A DNA stretch of 64,000 nt, from NCBI GenBank assembly GCA_903912525.1, contig CAIWHK010000006.1:124001-188000 (forward strand). Direction: 5' to 3'. Below the pieces are notes generated by a model. That model was not told the origin of the DNA, searched no databases, and saw only the letters and a list, made by a program, of their open reading frames with translations. Positions 23,829 through 33,340 of the stretch are shown one piece after another. Position numbers and translations under genes: made by a program. The first letter of the stretch is position 1. The number at the start of each line of letters is the position of its first letter. Source of the stretch: an uncultured bacterium (GTDB lineage: Bacteria > Krumholzibacteriota > Krumholzibacteriia > LZORAL124-64-63).

Positions 23829-26693
23829 GTGACGAAGAACCCGACCGGACAACCGGGCAGGCCGCCGACGGACGCCCCGTGGGGAGTGATCTCCGTGCGG
23901 GGCGTGCGCGTGCACAACCTGCGCAACCTCGACCTCGAGATCCCGCGCCGGCAGTTGGTCGTGGTGACCGGGCCCAGCGGCTCGGGCAAGTCGTCGCTCG
24001 CCTTCGACACGCTGTATGCCGAAGGACAGCGTCGCTACATCGAAAGCCTGTCGTCGTACGCGCACCAGTTCCTCGACCAGCTGGCCAAGCCGGACGTCGA
24101 CCGCATCGACGGGCTGTCGCCCGCGCTGGCCATCGACCAGAAGGGCCTCGGGCGCAGCCCGCGTTCGACGGTCGGCACGGTCACCGAGATCTACAATTTC
24201 CTGCGCCTGCTCTACGCGCGCTGCGGCGTCGTGCACTGCCCCGACTGCGACGTGCCGGCCAGCGGCCGGCTTTTGTCCGACATCCACGACGAGATCGCCG
24301 CGCTGCCCGAGGGCACGCGCATCTACCTGCTGGCCCCGGTCGTGCGCGGGCGCAAGGGAGAGCACAAGCAGCTGCTGGCCGACCTGGTGCGGAAGGGTTT
24401 CGTGCGCGCGCTGATCGACGGCGAGCTGTGCGAACTGGACGAGGATCCGGACCTGGCCAAGGGGAAGGCGCACGACATCGCCGTCGTCGTCGACGGTCTG
24501 GTCTGGCGTCCCGGTGTGGCCGACCGGCTGCGCGCGGCGCTCGATCGCGCGTCCGAGCTGGGCGAGGGCACCGTCATCGTCCGTGCCGGCGAACGCGAGA
24601 CCTGGTACAGCAAGCAGTCCTCGTGCCCCGGCTGCGGCCGCGGCTTCCCGACGCCCGAGCCCCGGCTGTTCTCGTTCAACTCGCCGGCCGGCTCGTGCCC
24701 CGAGTGCAACGGGCTCGGCACGCTGCGCACCATCCGCCCCGAGGCCGTGGTGCCCGACGAGACCATCTCCGTGCGCGACGGCGCCATCGCCTTCCTGAAG
24801 GGCAAGCCCTCGAACTGGCTGTACGTGCAGTGCGAGGCGCTGGTCGGCGCGATGGACGCCGACCTGGACGCGCCCTGGACGAAGTTGCCGGCGCGCGTGA
24901 AGCAGGGCCTGCTGCACGGGCTGACGCCGGCGATGACGCGCGACCTGAAGGACCACAAGCTCTACAACGCGTTCCTGCGCGACTGGGCGGGCCTGGTGCC
25001 CGAACTGGTGCGCCGCCATCGCGAGACGAAGTCGGACAAGATCCGGCAGTCGCTCGAGAAGATGATGACCGAGCTTCCGTGCACGGCCTGCGAGGGCTAC
25101 CGCCTGCGCGACGAGGCGCTGAACGTGCGCGTGGGCGCGCTGCACATCGGCGAGGCCGCGGCGTTGACCCTGGATCGCTTTGCCGAATGGGTGTCCACGC
25201 TGGAGTTCACGACCGAACGCGATCGCCTGGTGGCCGGTCCGGTGCTCGACCAGATCCGCCACCGCCTGCGTTTCCTCCTGCAGGTGGGGGTCAGCTACCT
25301 GTCGCTGGCGCGCGGCACGTCGTCGCTGTCGGGCGGCGAGGGCCAGCGCGTGCGCCTGGCCACGCAGGTGGGCTCGCAGCTGCGCGGCGTGCTCTACATC
25401 CTCGACGAGCCCAGCGTCGGCCTGCACCACCGCGACATCGGCCGCCTGATCGAGACGTTGCGCGCGCTGCGCGACCGCGGCAACTCGGTCATCGTGGTCG
25501 AGCACGACCGCGACGTCATGCTCGCGGCCGACCACCTGCTCGACCTCGGGCCCGGGGCCGGCGAGCACGGCGGCCAGTTGATGGCGCAGGGCACGGTGGC
25601 CGAGGTCTGCGCCACCGTCGGCTCGCCCACCGGCGACTACCTGGCCGGGCGCGTGGGCAAGGGCCCGGCCGACCCGCTGACCGGGCGCTCGCCGGACGAC
25701 CGCTGGCTGCGGCTGCGCGACCTGCGCGGGCGCAACCTGCAGGGCATCGACCTCGAGATTCCGCTCGGGCGCCTGACCGTCGTTACCGGGGTGTCGGGCT
25801 CGGGCAAGAGTACGGCCGTGCACGAGACGCTCTACCGCGCGCTGGCCGCCAGCAAGCACGGGGCGCGCCGCGACCCGGCGCCGTTTGCCGGCATGGAGGG
25901 CGACGAGGACATCTTCGGCGTGGTGCTGGTCGACCAATCGCCCATCGGGCGCTCGCCGCGTTCGACGCCCGCCACCTACACCGGCCTCTACAACCACCTG
26001 CGGAACGTCTTTGCGCAGACCACGCTGGCGCGCATGCGCGGCTACGGCGCGGGGCGCTTCAGCTTCAACACCGACGGCGGCCGCTGCCGCGTGTGCGAGG
26101 GCGCCGGCGTCCGGCGCCTGACGATGGACTTCCTGCCGGACGTCGAGATCCCCTGCGAGGAGTGCGGCGGCAAGCGCTTCGATCGCGAGACGCTCGAGGT
26201 GCACTTCAAGGGGCACTCCATCGCCGACTTCCTGGACATGCCCGTCTCACGCGCGCACGAGGAGCTGGCGAACATCCCCTCCTGCCGGCGCGTGCTCGAG
26301 GTGATGCAGGGTGTGGGGCTGGACTACCTGCGGCTGGGGCAGTCGGGCGGCACGCTCTCGGGCGGCGAGGCGCAGCGTCTCAAACTGGTGCGCGAACTGG
26401 CCCGCGGCGGGCAGCGCCACACCGTCTACATCCTGGACGAGCCGACCACGGGCCTTCATTTCTGTGACGTCGACCGGCTGCTGGCCGTGCTGGCCCGGCT
26501 GCTGGCCGCCGGGCACACCGTGATCGTCATCGAGCACAACGGCGAGGTCATCCGCCGCGCCGACCACGTCATCGACCTGGGCCCGGAGGGCGGCGTGGGG
26601 GGCGGCAAGCTGGTCGCGTCCGGTTCGGTGGCCGACATCGCCGCCAGCCCGGCCTCGTACACGGGGCAGATGCTCCGGGAGCTGCTGGGCTGA
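23829..26693 (+). CDS. uvrA: Excinuclease ABC subunit A
   Basis: 954 residues, close to the 940 of E. coli. Two ABC ATPase heads are seen: Walker [15 protein letters not shown] at about 48 and [15 protein letters not shown] at about 654, with signatures [16 protein letters not shown] and [15 protein letters not shown]. Zinc fingers are seen as CPGCGRGF...CPECNGLG (central) and CRVCEGAG...CEECGGKRF (C-terminal). The segment between about residues 130 and 260 is present, so the UvrB-binding part is not missing as it is in UvrA2. It scans DNA for bulky lesions with UvrB. GTG 23829 is the first start that fits; nearby ATGs at 23815 and 23818 are out of frame. uvrB and uvrC are not in the window. 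Confidence 0.95.
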   Translation: MTKNPTGQPGRPPTDAPWGVISVRGVRVHNLRNLDLEIPRRQLVVVTGPSGSGKSSLAFDTLYAEGQRRYIESLSSYAHQFLDQLAKPDVDRIDGLSPALAIDQKGLGRSPRSTVGTVTEIYNFLRLLYARCGVVHCPDCDVPASGRLLSDIHDEIAALPEGTRIYLLAPVVRGRKGEHKQLLADLVRKGFVRALIDGELCELDEDPDLAKGKAHDIAVVVDGLVWRPGVADRLRAALDRASELGEGTVIVRAGERETWYSKQSSCPGCGRGFPTPEPRLFSFNSPAGSCPECNGLGTLRTIRPEAVVPDETISVRDGAIAFLKGKPSNWLYVQCEALVGAMDADLDAPWTKLPARVKQGLLHGLTPAMTRDLKDHKLYNAFLRDWAGLVPELVRRHRETKSDKIRQSLEKMMTELPCTACEGYRLRDEALNVRVGALHIGEAAALTLDRFAEWVSTLEFTTERDRLVAGPVLDQIRHRLRFLLQVGVSYLSLARGTSSLSGGEGQRVRLATQVGSQLRGVLYILDEPSVGLHHRDIGRLIETLRALRDRGNSVIVVEHDRDVMLAADHLLDLGPGAGEHGGQLMAQGTVAEVCATVGSPTGDYLAGRVGKGPADPLTGRSPDDRWLRLRDLRGRNLQGIDLEIPLGRLTVVTGVSGSGKSTAVHETLYRALAASKHGARRDPAPFAGMEGDEDIFGVVLVDQSPIGRSPRSTPATYTGLYNHLRNVFAQTTLARMRGYGAGRFSFNTDGGRCRVCEGAGVRRLTMDFLPDVEIPCEECGGKRFDRETLEVHFKGHSIADFLDMPVSRAHEELANIPSCRRVLEVMQGVGLDYLRLGQSGGTLSGGEAQRLKLVRELARGGQRHTVYILDEPTTGLHFCDVDRLLAVLARLLAAGHTVIVIEHNGEVIRRADHVIDLGPEGGVGGGKLVASGSVADIAASPASYTGQMLRELLG

Positions 26694-26722
26694 GCCTCCG
26701 ACCGGCCCCGGAGGCGCCTTTT
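26694..26722 (+). terminator. Intrinsic terminator of uvrA
   Basis: GCCTCCG (26694-26700) and CGGAGGC (26709-26715) form a perfect 7-bp stem with an 8-base loop, followed by GCCTTTT. The stem starts at the first base after the stop codon. Confidence 0.85.
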
Positions 26723-26753
26723 CCCAGCCTCGGGACGCGGTCTGCGGATTCGC

Positions 26754-26782
26754 TTGTTCGCGCTCCGGTCGCAGTTTAGATT
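26754..26782 (+). promoter_or_regulatory. Sigma-70 promoter of the glycine cleavage operon
   Basis: TTGTTC (26754-26759), 17 bases, TAGATT (26777-26782). Transcription would start near 26789, leaving only about 60 bases before gcvT. That is too short for a tandem glycine riboswitch, and none was recognised. Confidence 0.5.
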
Positions 26783-26848
26783 GGGCCTCGCGGCCGCACC
26801 CACCCGGGCCCGGCCTGATCCTGCAGCTCCAGCCCTGGAGATGTTCCC

Positions 26849-27997
26849 GTGGACGACCTGACGGGCCTCAAGACCACACCGCTGACTGCCTGGCACCGCG
26901 CGCACGGCGCGAAGATGGTGCCGTACGCCGGCTACGAGATGCCGGTCCAGTACGAAGGCGTGCTCGCCGAGCATGCGGCCGTGCGCGAGCACGTCGGCCT
27001 CTTCGACATCACCCACATGGGCGAGATCTTCGTCGACGGCCCGGGAGCCGAGGCCTGGCTCGACGGCCTGGTCACCAACCGCGTCACCGGTGGCGCCCTG
27101 GGCAAGGTCGTCTACACGGCCATGTGCAAGGACGACGGCGGCGTGCTCGACGACATGCTCATCTACCGCCTGGGCGCCGAGCGCTGGCTGGTGGTGTGCA
27201 ACGCGGCCAACCACGACAAGATCGCGGCCTGGATGAAGAAGCGCGTGCCGGCCGCGGGCGTCGCCATGGACGACCGCAGCGACGCCACCGCGCTCATCGC
27301 CGTGCAGGGCCCCGACAGCCGCGAGCTGCTGGGCCGCCTGGCGCGCCTGGCCAACCTGCACGCAGACATCGCCGCGCTGGACTTCTACACCGCGTTCACC
27401 TGCCCAGGCGCGACCGGCGAATGGATCGTCTCGCGCACCGGCTACACCGGTGAGCACGGCTACGAGCTCTACCTGCCCAACGCCGACGCGCTGGCCGTGT
27501 GGGAAGAGCTGGTTGCGCGCGGCGCCGACCTCGGCGTGGCGCCTATTGGTCTCGCGGCGCGCGACACGCTGCGCTTCGAGGTCTGCTACTGCCTGTACGG
27601 CCACGAGTTGGGCGAGGACACCACCCCGCTGGAAGCCGGCATCGGCTGGGCCGTGAAGCTGAAGAAGGACGCCTTCACCGGCGTCGCGGCGCTCCGGGCC
27701 CAGCAGGCCGCGGGCGTGCCGCGCAAGCTGATGGCCCTCGAGGTGACCGGCCGCGGCATTGCGCGGCAGGACGCGCGCGTGCTGTACCAGGGCCGCGACG
27801 TGGGGTACGTCACCAGCGGCACCTTCAGCCCGACCCTGAAGAAGCCGTTGGCGCTGGCGCTGGTCGAGACCGGGGTCCCGGCGGGCGACGTGATGATCGA
27901 TATCCGCGGCAAGGGCGTCGAGGCGCGCACCACCGCGTTCCCGTTCCTTTCGGCGCGCGTGAAGGGCGATCCGCGGGCCGAGCGGACGCTGGCCTGA
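26849..27997 (+). CDS. gcvT: Glycine cleavage system T protein (aminomethyltransferase)
   Basis: 382 residues, slightly longer than E. coli GcvT. Family landmarks are TPLTAWHRAHGAKMVPYAGY, EHVGLFDITHMGEI, MCKDDGGVLDDMLIYRLG, ISRTGYTGEHGYELY-like (written here as VSRTGYTGEHGYELY), RDTLRFEVCYCLYGHEL and GYVTSGTFSPTLKKPLALAL. It takes the aminomethyl group from lipoylated GcvH and makes 5,10-methylene-THF and ammonia. GTG 26849 is preceded by CTGGAGA. It is first in a five-gene operon. Confidence 0.97.
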   Translation: MDDLTGLKTTPLTAWHRAHGAKMVPYAGYEMPVQYEGVLAEHAAVREHVGLFDITHMGEIFVDGPGAEAWLDGLVTNRVTGGALGKVVYTAMCKDDGGVLDDMLIYRLGAERWLVVCNAANHDKIAAWMKKRVPAAGVAMDDRSDATALIAVQGPDSRELLGRLARLANLHADIAALDFYTAFTCPGATGEWIVSRTGYTGEHGYELYLPNADALAVWEELVARGADLGVAPIGLAARDTLRFEVCYCLYGHELGEDTTPLEAGIGWAVKLKKDAFTGVAALRAQQAAGVPRKLMALEVTGRGIARQDARVLYQGRDVGYVTSGTFSPTLKKPLALALVETGVPAGDVMIDIRGKGVEARTTAFPFLSARVKGDPRAERTLA

Positions 27998-28028
27998 CCG
28001 ACAACCACCTGGCAGGAGGCAATCGAGC

Positions 28029-28406
28029 ATGGTACCCGCAGACCGCAAGTACACGCAGGAACACGAGTGGATCCAGGTCGATGGTGGCACCGGCACCGTG
28101 GGCGTGACCGAGTTCGCGGCGCACGAGCTGGGCGACATCGTGTTCGTCGAGCTGCCCGCGGTCGGCTCGACCTGGGCCCAGGGCGACGCCGTCGGCACCA
28201 TCGAATCGGTGAAGGCCGTCGCGGACCTCTACCTGCCGGTGTCGGGCGAGATCGTCGCCGTCAACGACGCCGTTACGGGCAGCCCCGAGCTGCTCAACAG
28301 CGACTCCTTCGGCGGCGGTTGGCTGGTCAAGGTCAAGCTGAGCGCCCCGGCCGAGCTGGATGCGCTGCTGGACGCCGCTGCCTACAACGAACTGCTGGGA
28401 GGCTGA
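28029..28406 (+). CDS. gcvH: Glycine cleavage system H protein
   Basis: 125 residues, the normal size. YTQEHEWIQVDGGTGTVGVT and ELGDIVFVELPAVG lead to the lipoylation hairpin GTIESVKAVADLYLPVSGEI, with the lipoyl lysine at about residue 62. It shuttles the aminomethyl group between P, T and L proteins on its lipoyl arm. A strong GGCAGGAGG precedes the ATG. The lipoyl-transfer enzyme at the end of the operon (31286) is its natural maturation partner. Confidence 0.97.
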   Translation: MVPADRKYTQEHEWIQVDGGTGTVGVTEFAAHELGDIVFVELPAVGSTWAQGDAVGTIESVKAVADLYLPVSGEIVAVNDAVTGSPELLNSDSFGGGWLVKVKLSAPAELDALLDAAAYNELLGG

Positions 28407-28413
28407 ACGGGGC

Positions 28414-29781
28414 ATGCCCTACGTTCCGCATGCGGATGAGGACATCCGCCAGATGCTCGCGGTGATGGGTCTGGACAGCATCGAGCAGCTGTTCAGCCAC
28501 TTGCCGTCGAATGTGCGACTCGGCCGCGATATCGACCTGCCCCTGGGCCTGAGCGAGGAGGAAGTGCGCAACTGGTTCAGCTGCGCCGCCTCCATCAACC
28601 ACGGCACGACGGAACTGGTCAGCTTCCTCGGCGGCGGCGTCTACGACACGGTCATCCCCGCGGTCATCGACGCCCTGGTCTCGCGCAGCGAGTTCCTGAC
28701 GGCCTACACGCCGTACCAGCCCGAGGTGTCGCAGGGCACGCTGCAGGCCATCTACGAGTGGCAGAGCTTCGTGTGCCGCCTGACGGGCCTGGCCGTGGCC
28801 AACGCGAGCATGTACGACGGCGCCACCGCGCTGGCCGAGGCCTGCCAGGTCGCCGTCGCCACCAAGCGCAAGCCGCTGGTGGTGCTCCCGGCCACGCTGA
28901 ACCCGCGCTGGGCGCGCGTCGTGCGCACGTCGATGCGCGGGGCGGGCATCGCGGTCGTCGAGGTGCCTGCCGGCATCGCCGGCACCACCGACGCCGCAGC
29001 GCTGGAGAGCGTGCTGGCGAACGCGCAGGCTGCCGCCTTCGTCCTGCCGAATCCCAACTACCTGGGCCTGGTCGAGCCGGTGGCCGAACTGTCGGCCGTT
29101 GCCAAGGCGGCCGGCGCGATCGTCATCGCGGCGGTCAACCCGGTCAGCCTGACGCTGCTGAAGTCGCCCGCGGAGTACGGCGCCGAGCTGTGCGTGGGCG
29201 AGGCCCAGCCGTTCGGCATCCCGCCCACCTGGGGCGGGCCGCTGCTCGGGTTCCTGTCCTGCACCGACGAGCACAAGCGTCGCATCCCCGGTCGCATCGT
29301 CGGCCGCACGACCGACAGCCGCGGCCAGGACGGCTACGTGCTGACGCTGCAGACGCGCGAACAGCACATCCGCCGCGAGAAGGCCACGAGCAACATCTGC
29401 AGCAACCAGGGCCTGAACATGATGCGGGCGACGATCTACCTGGCGATGCTGGGCGCCGGCGGTCTGGTCGAACTCGGCGAAGCGAACCGCGCCCGCATCG
29501 AGGCCTTGCGCAAGCGCGCCGCCGCGGTGCCCGGCGTGACGCTGCCGTATACGGGCCCGGTCTTCAACGAGACCGTACTGCGCCTGCCGCGCCCCGCGCG
29601 CGAGTTTCGCGCCTTCGCCCGGAAGCACGGCGTGCTGGCCGGCATCCCGCTGGACGGCGTCGCCGACTGCGGCCCGAACGACATCCTGGTGGCCGTCACC
29701 GAGAAGCGCGCCCTGTACCAGATCGACCAGTATGCGGCCCTGCTCGCGGAATTCGCGGCGACCGGCGGAAAGGGCAAGTGA
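28414..29781 (+). CDS. gcvPA: Glycine dehydrogenase (decarboxylating) subunit 1
   Basis: 455 residues, the N-terminal half of the split P protein. It opens MPYVPHADEDIRQMLAVMG and continues SFLGGGVYDTVIPAVIDALV, TPYQPEVSQGTLQAIYEWQS and NASMYDGATALAEA. The later DGYVLTLQTREQHIRREKAT and SNICSNQGL are also family-typical. It has no PLP lysine of its own; the PLP site is in subunit 2. The two-subunit form is typical of Firmicutes, Thermotogae and many candidate phyla, whereas Proteobacteria usually carry one fused chain. Its stop overlaps the next start by one base, consistent with coupled translation of a 1:1 complex. Confidence 0.96.
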   Translation: MPYVPHADEDIRQMLAVMGLDSIEQLFSHLPSNVRLGRDIDLPLGLSEEEVRNWFSCAASINHGTTELVSFLGGGVYDTVIPAVIDALVSRSEFLTAYTPYQPEVSQGTLQAIYEWQSFVCRLTGLAVANASMYDGATALAEACQVAVATKRKPLVVLPATLNPRWARVVRTSMRGAGIAVVEVPAGIAGTTDAAALESVLANAQAAAFVLPNPNYLGLVEPVAELSAVAKAAGAIVIAAVNPVSLTLLKSPAEYGAELCVGEAQPFGIPPTWGGPLLGFLSCTDEHKRRIPGRIVGRTTDSRGQDGYVLTLQTREQHIRREKATSNICSNQGLNMMRATIYLAMLGAGGLVELGEANRARIEALRKRAAAVPGVTLPYTGPVFNETVLRLPRPAREFRAFARKHGVLAGIPLDGVADCGPNDILVAVTEKRALYQIDQYAALLAEFAATGGKGK

Positions 29782-31277
29782 TGAGCGGCGAACGTCAAGT
29801 GACCAGCGGCTGGCTGGGTGAACTCCCCGGTTCGCTGTTCGACAAGGGCGGTCCCGGGCGTCGTGGGCTGACCTTCCCGCGCTGGGAGGGCGAGCCCGCG
29901 CCGAAGCTGCCGGCGTCCGTGCTGCGCGCGGCCCCGGCCGACTTCCCGGCCATCAGCGAGCCCGAAGTGATGCGTCACTTCACGGCGCTGTCGAACCTGA
30001 ACCACCACATCGAGCGCGGCATGTACCCCCTGGGCAGCTGCACGATGAAGTACAACCCGCGCCTGAACGAGCAGGTCGCGGCGATGCAGGGAATGGCCGA
30101 CCTGCACCCCGAGCAGGATGTGGCCGACATCCAGGGCCTGCTCGGCGCGCTGATGCACCTCGAGAAGGCGCTGTGCGAGATCACCGGCTTCGCGGGCTGC
30201 TCGCTGGTCCCGGCGGCCGGCGCCCACGGCGAGTACCTGGGCATGCTCGTTATTCGCGCCTGGCACGAGTCGCGCGGCGACACCGGGCGCACCGAGATCC
30301 TGATCCCCGACTCCGCGCACGGCACGAACCCGGCCAGCGTCGCGATCATGGGCATGACGCCGCGCCAGATCGCCTCCAAGGCGGACGGCCGCATCGACCT
30401 CGAGGCGCTCAAGGCCGCGGTGGGTCCGAAGACCGCCGGCATCATGATCACCAACCCCAATACGCTGGGGTTGTTCGAGAACGACATCGTCGAGGTCTCG
30501 CGCATCGTCCACGAAGCCGGCGGTCGCCTGTACATGGACGGCGCCAACCTCAACGCGATCCTCGGCAAGGCGCGCCCGGGGGACATGGGCTTCGACGTCG
30601 TGCACATGAACCTGCACAAGACGTTCAGCACGCCGCACGGCGGCGGCGGCCCGGGCGCCGGCCCGATCTGCGTGGCCGAGGACCTGGTCCCGTTCCTGCC
30701 CGGCCCGCGCATCGGCAAGGCGGCCGACGGCACGTTCACGCTGGAGCGGATGCCGGGCGTCGACGACACGGCCATCCACGCCTACTACGGCAACGTGGGG
30801 GTGTGCCTGCGCGCGCTGGCCTACATTCTGCGCAACGGTCGCAACGGCCTGAAGCGCGTCACCGAGTGCGCCGTGCTCAACGCGAACTACCTGAAGCACC
30901 AGCTGAAGGACGTCATCGAGGTGCAGCACGCCGAGGACTGCCTGCACGAGTTCGTCGCCACCGGCGCCGGCTGGAAGCGCGACTTCGGCGTGCGCACGCT
31001 GGACATCGCCAAGCGCCTGCTCGACTACGGTGTTCACGCGCCGACGGTGTACTTCCCGCTGATCGTCGAAGAGGCCTTCATGGTCGAGCCGACCGAGACC
31101 GAGTCGCGCGAGAGCCTCGACCACTTCGTCGCGGTGATGAAGCGCATCCGCGAAGAGGCGGCCACCGATCCGGACCTGCTGCACGGCGCCCCGCACCACA
31201 CGCCCGTCGGTCGCATGGACGAGGCCAAGGCCGCCCGCGACCCGGACCTGCGGTGGATGGGCCCCTGCAACTGCTGA
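29781..31277 (+). CDS. gcvPB: Glycine dehydrogenase (decarboxylating) subunit 2
   Basis: 498 residues. RHFTALSNLNHHIERGMYPL, GSCTMKYNPRLNEQ, DSAHGTNPASVAIMGM and MDGANLNAILGKARPGDMGF lead to the PLP lysine in NLHKTFSTPHGGGGPGAGP (about K280). The C-terminal half has YFPLIVEEAFMVEPTETES. With subunit 1 it decarboxylates glycine and loads the aminomethyl group onto GcvH. The dihydrolipoamide dehydrogenase (L protein) is not encoded here; it is usually shared with other complexes and located elsewhere. Confidence 0.97.
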   Translation: MSGERQVTSGWLGELPGSLFDKGGPGRRGLTFPRWEGEPAPKLPASVLRAAPADFPAISEPEVMRHFTALSNLNHHIERGMYPLGSCTMKYNPRLNEQVAAMQGMADLHPEQDVADIQGLLGALMHLEKALCEITGFAGCSLVPAAGAHGEYLGMLVIRAWHESRGDTGRTEILIPDSAHGTNPASVAIMGMTPRQIASKADGRIDLEALKAAVGPKTAGIMITNPNTLGLFENDIVEVSRIVHEAGGRLYMDGANLNAILGKARPGDMGFDVVHMNLHKTFSTPHGGGGPGAGPICVAEDLVPFLPGPRIGKAADGTFTLERMPGVDDTAIHAYYGNVGVCLRALAYILRNGRNGLKRVTECAVLNANYLKHQLKDVIEVQHAEDCLHEFVATGAGWKRDFGVRTLDIAKRLLDYGVHAPTVYFPLIVEEAFMVEPTETESRESLDHFVAVMKRIREEAATDPDLLHGAPHHTPVGRMDEAKAARDPDLRWMGPCNC

Positions 31278-31285
31278 GGTCGCGC

Positions 31286-32014
31286 GTGGCGGGCAAGCTG
31301 AGGATCCTCATCGAGGGCGCCGCCGACGGCGCGACCAACATGGCGCGGGATGCCGCGCTGCTTGACGAGCACCGGCCGGGCGACCCGCCGGTGCTCCGTC
31401 TTTACCGCTGGCGGCCGTTCGCCGTCTCCTACGGGTACCACCAGTCCCTCGAAGGGTTCGACGCCGGGGCCATCGCGGCGGCCGGCTACGGCCTGGTGCG
31501 CCGGCCCACCGGCGGCCGCGCCATCCTGCACGCCGACGAACTGACGTACGCCGTCGTCGGCACCAGCCCGTCGGAACTGTTCGGGACGACGCTGCACCAG
31601 ACCTACACGCGCATCAACGAGGCTCTCGTGCTGTTCCTGCGCGACCTCGGCCTGCCGGCCGACGTCTCGGGCGGCGAGAGCCGCGACGACGCGCGCGGCA
31701 TGGTCTGCTTCAAGAGCGCGGGCCGCCACGAGATCAACGTGCGCGGCCGCAAGCTCGTCGGCTCGGCGCAGCGGCGGCGCGGCGACGTCTTCCTGCAGCA
31801 CGGCTCGATCCTGGCCGGCCCGGCGCACCTGGAACTGCCGCGCTTCCTGCACCCGGACGCGCGCCGCCCGGCGCCCGATCGCGCCACGCTCGCCATGGTC
31901 ACCACCGACCTCGGCCAGCTGCTGGGCGCCCCCCTCGACGACGAAGGCCAGTCGCAGCTGCTGCCGCGACTGGCCGACGCCTTCTGCCGGGCGTGGGGGC
32001 TGGACGCCGTCTAG
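31286..32014 (+). CDS. lipM: Lipoate/octanoate transferase of the BPL_LplA_LipB fold, LipM-like
   Basis: 242 residues from GTG 31286 (VAGKLRILIEGA). Fold landmarks are LRLYRWRPFAVSYGYHQS, RRPTGGRAILHADELTYAVV and KLVGSAQRRRGDVFLQHGSI. MVCFKSAGRHEINV places a Cys just before the GSAQ motif, as in Bacillus LipM, where it is the acyl-enzyme nucleophile. LplA-type ligases lack it and carry an extra C-terminal domain, which is absent here. It should transfer octanoyl groups from acyl carrier protein to GcvH, with LipA (not in the window) inserting sulfur. It ends the gcv operon and overlaps the end of the converging OMP gene by four bases. Confidence 0.85.
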   Translation: MAGKLRILIEGAADGATNMARDAALLDEHRPGDPPVLRLYRWRPFAVSYGYHQSLEGFDAGAIAAAGYGLVRRPTGGRAILHADELTYAVVGTSPSELFGTTLHQTYTRINEALVLFLRDLGLPADVSGGESRDDARGMVCFKSAGRHEINVRGRKLVGSAQRRRGDVFLQHGSILAGPAHLELPRFLHPDARRPAPDRATLAMVTTDLGQLLGAPLDDEGQSQLLPRLADAFCRAWGLDAV

Positions 32015-33297
32015 AAGACCAGCGACGAGGCCACGGCCACGCCCAATCCCTTCGTGTCGCCCACCTTCATGCCGCCGCGGGTGACCGCTGCCGCATCCAG
32101 GTGCCAGAACCCGAGGTCCAGGCCCAGGCCCACCGAGGCGCTCTGGCCCTGGACGCCGCCGCTCGCCGCGCCGAAACGCGGCTTGAGGAAGCCCAGCTGC
32201 CACTCGACGCCGCCCGCCACGCGGGGCTGGGTCGAGACCAGGCCACGGTCCTCGAAGCCCTGCAGGTAGTCCGCCGCCAGCACGAACGGGCCCACCTTCG
32301 CCGACGCGCCCAGGCGCGCCGCGCGCGGCAGCACGGTCGTGTACGGGTCGCCCGCGTAGGTCGTATCCGCATCGTCGACCGAGGCGTCGATGTTCGTGTT
32401 CAGCAGGTTGATGTCCGCGGCGGTGACGCGGTACTCGCGGTTCTCGACGTTGCGGTTCCATTCCATGCGGCCCTGCGCGTTCTCCAGCGTCAGGCCCAGC
32501 TGCAGGCCGCCCGTCGTGCGCATGGCCAGTCCGACGTCCACGCCGTAGCCGCGGCCGCCCTCGCTCGACACCGTCGAGACGTGCGCATCGCCGGCGATCT
32601 CGGTCATGCCGGTGGTCAACGAGCCGCCGGCGTCGGCCACGTGCATCTCGTACACGCCGTACAGGTAGCGCACGTTGACGCCCGCGCCCAGCTGCGAGCC
32701 GCCCAGCGAGAGCAGCTTCATGCCGTACGACACGGTCGCCGCGCCCATCGCGCTGCCTTCGCCCCAGGTGTTGTTGAAGTCGACGGTCTTGCCCAGCTGG
32801 TTGCCGTACAGGACCAGGTCGAAGTAATCCTTGTCGAGGTTGCCGTGCCCGGTGCCGATGGCGCCCGCCGTCAGGGCGACGTTGCCGAACTGGAAGCCGA
32901 GCGCCGAAGCGCGCACGTCGGCGTCCAGGCTGAAGCCGCCCTCGGGGATGTCCGACAGCAGCTGCGCCTTCGCCGCGCCGTCGAGGTGCGTGCCGGTGAT
33001 CTCGTTGTAACGGTCGAGGCTCAGCGAGTTGTTCTGCACCGACACCGCCGCGCCGGCCATGCCCACGCTCGAGTGCTCGCTGAACGCCAGGTTGGCCGGG
33101 TTGAAGGTGACGGCCTCGAGGCCCTGGGCCACGGCGCCGCCGGCGCCGCCCATGCCCCAGGCCCTGACCGGGCTCTGCGCCGCGGCGTTGGTGGCGGCCA
33201 GGGCCGCCAGGATCGCGATCACCAGGGCCGCCGTCGCCCAGGCGAGGGCCGGGTGCCGTCGCCGGGCCTGCGCGATGCTCTTCGGGATGTTGTTCAT
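32011..33297 (-). CDS. Outer-membrane beta-barrel protein, FadL/TraF-PorV-like
   Basis: 428 residues. A long signal segment (about residues 15-41, ending ATNAAAQ) is followed by SPVRAWGMGGAGGAVAQGLE and AVTFNPANLAF, the PorV/FadL-like opening in which a glycine-rich loop precedes 'xxNPAxL'. Alternating polar/hydrophobic beta-strands run to the end, and the last residue is Phe, as expected for BAM substrates. It could act as a small-molecule pore or scaffold. It is the second gene of a minus-strand pair after a lipoprotein gene, separated by 43 bases. Confidence 0.8.
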   Translation of the reverse strand: MNNIPKSIAQARRRHPALAWATAALVIAILAALAATNAAAQSPVRAWGMGGAGGAVAQGLEAVTFNPANLAFSEHSSVGMAGAAVSVQNNSLSLDRYNEITGTHLDGAAKAQLLSDIPEGGFSLDADVRASALGFQFGNVALTAGAIGTGHGNLDKDYFDLVLYGNQLGKTVDFNNTWGEGSAMGAATVSYGMKLLSLGGSQLGAGVNVRYLYGVYEMHVADAGGSLTTGMTEIAGDAHVSTVSSEGGRGYGVDVGLAMRTTGGLQLGLTLENAQGRMEWNRNVENREYRVTAADINLLNTNIDASVDDADTTYAGDPYTTVLPRAARLGASAKVGPFVLAADYLQGFEDRGLVSTQPRVAGGVEWQLGFLKPRFGAASGGVQGQSASVGLGLDLGFWHLDAAAVTRGGMKVGDTKGLGVAVASSLVF

Positions 33298-33340
33298 GTT
33301 TCCGGTCCTTTGCTGCTCCCGCCGTGCGGGAGGTGAATCC

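Noticed and set aside
23547-26216. An 889-codon minus-strand frame opposite uvrA
   Set aside because: uvrA motifs are complete on the plus strand; the opposite frame is a composition shadow.
26694-26848. Possible glycine riboswitch before gcvT
   Set aside because: Only about 60 bases lie between the predicted transcript start and the gcvT GTG, too short for the aptamer pair, and no matching consensus was seen.
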